A program made the position numbers and the translations under genes. Of a stretch of DNA of 64,000 bases, positions 58,622 through 64,000 are shown in pieces (within the stretch, counting starts at the first letter, position 1; the number at the start of each line of letters is the position of its first letter). The notes beneath the pieces are model-generated. The model did no database searches. It was given only the letters and a program-made list of their open reading frames with translations, and was not told the origin of the DNA. Source of the stretch: Eutypella sp. D-1 (taxonomy: Eukaryota > Ascomycota > Sordariomycetes > Xylariales > Diatrypaceae). Where the stretch lies: assembly GCA_023313575.1 (NCBI GenBank), contig JAJTTP010000029.1:248001-312000 (forward strand), in the 5' to 3' direction.

Positions 58622-61516
58622 CGGGATTGGTCAGCATCGCGATGTGAGCCAGCAATGGGTTTTCCAATATTCCCTAATACAGTTGACAGTCAAACAGTAC
58701 CCGCACCGGCGTAGTAACACTAGAGCAGGGCCAGTCCCTGGTTATAAACCATGTACCTGTCTCGATTCCCACAGGGTATATCTCGCATTGCTCGGATAGC
58801 GCACTCGTAACTTCGCATCCCGAACTCAAATCTGGGGTACAAAGTACAAGCGTGCATAAAAAGCGCCGTGCACATCCCCGAGCATAACTTTTCGGCCTCC
58901 TCCTAGTCCCCGAGAAACTCCCTTTTTTTTTTGGGGTCGCCCGCTGGCTGCCAGAGGGAGTAGGAGGATCTACACTAGCTGGCAACGCGCGAATAGCTTC
59001 GCTCGACAAATCTCAGGGTCCTGGCCCGAAATCGTGGTAAGATTTACCGTTTGAGACAGTAGCAAGTGTTGCATGTAAAACCCGGTTGGAAACTGACCGG
59101 TTATCGACGAGCAGCGCTCTGAATTAGATGTCAGATGCATGCATATCTTGGCCGTTATCCATCGATCGTTTAGAGCCCAGATGGGGGCCGAGCGAAAAAA
59201 AGAGGAAGGAAAAAAAATTACAGATTATGAGAAGATTACCCTATGCGGAAATCACATGTCTTCCAGTCATATACTTAACTAGACTTACCTAATGAGTCTT
59301 GGATCGTGGACTCATACTGTGGTATATCGAAGTTCTAGTCAGTTCTTATAGCCAGATTCCATTTAGTGTCGCGTGCCATCAGCGATTAGTTATCGTTCAA
59401 GCCCAATCATCCACCCCGAGTAGATTCGCCAAGACCATACTAAGCCTGACACCGTCTAACTATCGCCCTGTGAGCCACTCTGTAGACAATGTCCGAAGTA
59501 TCCGAGCGTCCCTTCGTCCAATCACATGGACAACCCAGCCACTCTGAGCCTGAGCGAGGCCAGTCAGGTGCAGTGCTCTCTCTCCAGGAAAGCCAGACGG
59601 TCGGGTTGCCGTCTCACATCACCATGTGTCTAGTGCGGCTGCTCAGCCGGATCCGCAGGAGCAGATGAAGGCCGTAGACTCGCACATAGTTCGGGCGGAG
59701 GAGCGCTGAAGGACGCCGAAGGAAGGGAGATGAGTGTATTTATGTCCATACACATCTAATCAAAAGCTCCTTGGAAGTCATATTATGGGTTGCTTCAGGA
59801 ATGGATGGGCGACGGCAACCGCTTAGCCGGAACTACCGGAATAAGGAATTTAATGGGGCCAAGGGCGGCAGGGGTGCAAGGGAGGAACAAGGGGGGGTGC
59901 GCCTTCATAAACGATAAACTAATCGTGTTATTGGTATGGTTTCTCCAAGCCCCTGTAGGATTTTATGCAGAGCCAACAAACAGCAAAACATCACGCGATG
60001 CGGGCCACTGCGACCTCTTGTCTCTCTCTCGCCCGCTCTCCTACCCAAAACATGCAGAAGTTAGATGGTTATTCCCCCGTCACATGCGGGATGCAGCAGT
60101 AAGCAGAAGCGGCAACCCCAGCGATGTTCACCCTACCCACAGCCGCCCACTACCGCTGCGCTGTCTGTCAAGTGATCCAGTAGTTGAGGAGGAGAGAGAG
60201 TGAAGAAGAGGGGTCAGAGGGGTTCAGAGACTCATCGGCGAGAGATCAATAAAATGATCTCGATGCGGACAAACTAGCCATGCATCCCCATATGTGGACG
60301 CAGTGGTAGTTAATCAACTAATCACGACAATCATCAGGGATTCATGCCCCTGTTGTACAACCAGACAGCGCCAGACAAAGCCAGACAACGATGAGATGTG
60401 GGATCTGACTAAGACTGGGTCGAATCCCGCCCCGGCGACATAAAGCATCCAATCGAAAATTACAAATACCAGTGTCCCATTTTAATGGGAAACGCCCTTT
60501 TTTATGAAAAAAATTCCTCGCTGACATATGTATTCCGCACCCCAACATACTCTGTGCGTACCTCGGAAACATAACGAACCCGAGGGCGAGAAGGCCTGTA
60601 ACCTAGTCGTTTGGCATATTTCGCTAGTGATTACATAGTCTGCCATGACCATGGATGACGGAGAAAAAAAAACAGAGTTTATCTAATGTCCACTATACCC
60701 GTCATGGCCTTAAGGCTACACCCGCTAGCGTGAAGTTATTCGCAGGACCGGCCCTCAATCTAAACTTTGTCATCTCATGTGCATAGGCGCCGGCACTACT
60801 AACCATCAGTAAGGGAAGGCCTGACAAGCCCACTTATAAATCCACTTTTAGTGTCTTTTTTCCTTCTGCGCCGTTCAGGGTCAGCCCTCTCTCGCTGTTC
60901 CGCAACAGCCGGGTTAGGCTGTGGTTCTAGCGGTGTCCCATTAGTAGTATAGCCATTGTGTCATAGAACATCTGTCCAACGCAACCACAAAACCATGCTT
61001 AATTTCCCTAGGGGAGTAGGTCGAGCAGGGGGGGCGTGGGAAGGGAACCGGTCGGTTGCTGGGGGCCCTGGAGGGGCCCGTGTGTGGCGTGAGTGGTTGG
61101 CTTGGGTGGGCGTGTGAGTCCCAGGTTGGTCCCGAGGCCGAGCCCAGAGTGAATAAAAGGCTTTTTACCGCCCGGCCTATCCGTACCAGACGAAGTCTCG
61201 GGCTTGCCTCACCGACCGATGCGCTTTTTAGATATGAAGTAATGATACGCCTCCCTTTCCCGGTATGCCGTAGCATGTTGCAATTACATCTTGATGAACC
61301 GCGAACCTTAATTACTATCCGGCCGTGACGACAAGGAAAGAGACAGAAAAAAATAGGGAAAATCGGACAAAAAGAGACCGGATTTGCTGTTGCGGAATCG
61401 ACAGTTTGTGAGACGGGAGCTGGTTTGATTTGAGAGAGAAGAGGCAGCAGAGAGGGCCGACGCCGCTGATTCAGGATAGGGCTCAAGGCTCTTTCCGATT
61501 CTACACCTCGGACGAC

Positions 61517-63020
61517 ATGCAGGCATCCCATCATGTGCTCAGCCTTGTAGCACTGAAGCTCTACCTTGCGAAGCACCTGCCGATCGACTTCACGAAGAAG
61601 TTTAATTTTCTCGTACGGGATAAGCCCGATGGCCCCAGCTACATTAAGCTCGACGCGGGGCGGGAACTCAGCCAGAAGCTCTCGCCGCTGGTCACGGAGG
61701 ACGATGTCACAGCAATCCAATCGTCATTTTCGGTGACGGACGGCCTCCGGCAACTGCGGACGCGGAAATGGAGCCTGTCCGATATCCAATACGTCTTCCT
61801 GGCGGCCATGACGATCGGCTCGCTGTGGATCATCGAGCCCGCCGCCCCCTTCCTCAAAACGCTCGCCTTCCTTGGTTTCGTGCTGCTGCTCTCGACGCCC
61901 GCAACGAATCAGTTCTTTCTTCCCTCCTGGCCAATATGGACTTACCTGTTATTTTTCTTTTCCAGTCGGTATGTGACTTTCTGTGATCCCCTGGCACCTT
62001 GCAGCCCTACGACGGGTGTGTCTGCTGTCATTCGCCGCTTAAAATGGGCCGTAAAAAGATGGACGAGATGCTAACTGTCTTCGTAGATTCGTCCCATATG
62101 ACGTCCGGCCACTCGTATCCGTGAAGGTCCTACCAGCGCTCGAGGACATCATGTACGGTGCCGATCTTTCGAACATATTATCCGAGTACACGAATCCCGT
62201 GCTAGACCTCTTCGCGTGGTTCCCCTACGGCATCGGGCACTTCGGGCTGCCTGCGGTCTGTTCGGCGGTGATATTCTGGTTCGGGGCACCAGGGACAGTG
62301 CGCGTGTTCGCGGGCGCGTTCGGCTACATGAACATGATCGGCGTGGCGACGCAGCTGGTCTTCCCGTGCACGCCTCCGTGGTATGAGAAGCTGCATGGGT
62401 TGGAGCCGGCCGAGTACGGCATGCAGGGGTCGCCTGCGGGTCTGGCGCGCATTGACGCCCTCTTCGGCGTCGACCTCTACACGACAAGCTTCACGACGGC
62501 GCCTGTCCCCTTCGGCGCCTTCCCGAGCCTGCACGCTGGCGCTGCCGTTCTCGAGGCCCTCTTTATCGGCACCGTCTTCCCCCGCCTACGCGGCTTCTGC
62601 GCCTTCTACGTCGCCTGGCTCTGCTGGGCCACGATGTACCTGAACCACCACTACGCCGTCGACCTCGTCGGCGGCGCCATTCTCGCCACCACCATCTACC
62701 TCATCGCGCGCGCCCGCTGGCTGCCGCGTCAGCAGCACGACAAGGCCAACCGCTGGGAGTACACGTTCGTAGAGCGCGGCCACGTCATCTCCTTGAGCAC
62801 CGGAAAGCGGGTCGATGACGAGGAGATGGAGATCGGCCTGCGGAGGCGCGATAGCGATAACTGGTCGGACCGATCCTCAGCGTCTTACCGATCATACCGG
62901 ACCTCGTCCTCGTCCGCATCCTCCAGCGCCACCACCCTCTGCGTCACCAGCCCTGTCACCACCCCCGACGAGAACCACTGGATAACACGAGAATCAGCTT
63001 TTGCAAAGCGCAGCTCATAG
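61517..63020 (+). CDS. AUR1: Inositol phosphorylceramide synthase (AUR1 type)
   Basis: Exons 61517-61968 and 62087-63020 give 462 codons (461 aa). After an N-terminal soluble part of about 85 residues come membrane segments (YVFLAAMTIGSLWII, LAFLGFVLLLST, IWTYLLFFF). The conserved block RPLVSVKVLPALEDIMYG follows, and then the rest of the six-TM core. The PAP2-like catalytic triad is visible: His in FGAFPSLHAG, and His and Asp in MYLNHHYAVDLVGG. The tail RWEYTFVERGHVISLS and the Ser-rich end match fungal Aur1 proteins. The enzyme transfers phosphoinositol to ceramide in the Golgi and is the target of aureobasidin A. The first in-frame ATG after an upstream stop is at 61517; the N-terminus is longer than in yeast, so a start farther in is possible. 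Confidence 0.93.
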
Positions 63021-64000
63021 CCACTTAGCAGTAATATAACGTTAACCAACCACCCACGGCATTTTATCCCGAGCATCATTTCAAAACCACCGACCTACTT
63101 AACCTTAAATCCTACCTGCTTTTACCCGAGGTACCTTAGCACCACGAACCGGCGAATCGGCGAATCGGCGAATCGGCGCAGATTTCATGAATGCATAGAA
63201 ATGCTTTAGACGACAAATCAGGAGATGACGAAGAGTACGTAATGGGGAGGCTGGAGGAACGGGGGGAAAGGAAGGGGATGATTGATACCACATTTAGCAG
63301 CGGTTGTTGGAATATTGGATGAAGCGATTTTGCATATCCCATAAATACATACCCCTGGCCATGGAACAAAGGGGGGATTGGAGGACTTCGCATCACCCTC
63401 GCAACCCCCCTTCACCTTATCTAATTCGAGATCGAGAAGATGTAACATGGCGCATCATGATATCGACTCAGCTACGACACGAATAACTATTTAGTAATTC
63501 ATCTCAAATCAAAGTATCCCATGGACCTTTCTGCTAGTGATGTGTAATGCCTGCAATATTTAAAAACCTCTTATGACGATGAGAAAGGGAACTGTTCAGC
63601 CTTACGAGTTTAAGACAGCCGTTCTTCGGCAGTTGAATGCACGCCAAGTTGGCTCAACCCGGACACTAACTCGGACTCGGACTAAGAGACAGCCTTGCGG
63701 CGTGTGATCGTGTGTGTAAGGTGTTACCCGTAGAGAGGCGTCGGGATCTAGGCGTAACGCTTCGAGAAGGGGCTTTTTCTTCCGGTATACGAGTATTGCG
63801 TTATATTTGGGCTACACCCCTTTGGCCCTACGTTCCGGTCCGATTATATATCTGTTTCACGGCTCCATCTAAGGAGAACATCTCTACTTTGCGCGCTGCT
63901 TTTGCGAGATTCGGCCATAACAAGGTGTAGACTATAACGTTGGAAAGGTAAAAGCATAAAGTTCGTGGTCAATCAGTGTTGCACAGCTTGGCACCCATCG
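63021..64000. other. 3' flank, no gene recognised
   Basis: This is the 3' UTR of AUR1 and further spacer. It contains a short tandem repeat (63150-63178). The frame at 63712-63930 is open but has no recognisable feature. Confidence 0.5.
63150..63178. repeat. Short tandem repeat, CGGCGAAT unit
   Basis: Three full copies of the 8-bp unit CGGCGAAT are followed by a partial CGGCG. It lies about 130 bp after the AUR1 stop, so probably within its 3' UTR. Confidence 0.9.

Larger units (their letters stand above)
55479..61516. other. 6-kb gene-free interval before AUR1
   Basis: I found no credible gene here. Visible items are GC-rich and simple-sequence patches (for example 56515-56536 CGG-type, 57505-57560 GAGCT/GACGAG-type), a TGACGTCA-containing cluster (56234-56255) and two inverted repeats (58566-58621). 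It may contain long UTRs, distal control DNA or an unrecognised noncoding transcript. Confidence 0.45.

Noticed and set aside
60372..60440. tRNA-like T-arm (GGGTCGAATCCC) near 60418
   Set aside because: The T-loop lacks a base. No matching acceptor stem, D-arm or A-box was found in the preceding 70-75 bases on either strand.
1..64000. CRISPR arrays, bacterial operons or phage modules
   Set aside because: No direct-repeat arrays with spacers were seen; introns and gene families are those of a filamentous fungus.

Overview
This window is nuclear DNA of a filamentous ascomycete. The genes are broken by many short introns (about 45-80 bp) with GTAAGT-like donors, CTAAC/CTGAC-like branch sites and CAG/TAG acceptors. 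There are Zn2Cys6 regulators, a fungal highly reducing polyketide synthase, an AUR1-type inositol phosphorylceramide synthase and a retrotransposon scarred by RIP (repeat-induced point mutation). The gene set and spacing suggest a Pezizomycotina species, probably a sordariomycete; that placement is inference.

Left edge (1-1.9 kb): the 3' end of a Ty1/copia-type LTR retrotransposon, heavily C-to-T/G-to-A mutated. Its LTR ends exactly where the coding sequence of a ketosynthase resumes. The element therefore appears to have landed inside the N-terminal KS domain of a polyketide synthase gene.

Accessory region (1.9-37.5 kb): a HR-PKS with order KS(partial)-AT-DH-(dead MT)-ER-KR-ACP and a C-terminal carnitine acyltransferase-like domain. 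It is followed by a GH28 pectinase, a membrane protein, a DHA-type MFS exporter, two different Zn2Cys6 transcription factors, a flavin monooxygenase with an NTF2-like N-terminus, an aldo/keto reductase, a lactonase-type beta-propeller protein, an MFS sugar transporter and a Gfo/Idh/MocA dehydrogenase. Roughly 1.9-29 kb has the content of a secondary-metabolite cluster: synthase, tailoring oxidoreductases, exporter and regulators. The sugar transporter and dehydrogenase look more catabolic.

Housekeeping region (38-63 kb): MED9, tubulin cofactor C, a LETM1-like mitochondrial protein, a Nab3-type RNA-binding protein, an ICT1-type mitochondrial release factor, a Ca2+/calmodulin-dependent kinase and an AUR1-type IPC synthase. 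They are separated by long gene-free spacers, including about 6 kb before AUR1.

Exon models were rebuilt by hand from splice consensus and reading-frame continuity. In each gene where every junction was worked out, the exon lengths sum to a multiple of three. No database search was run, so names rest on recognised motifs.
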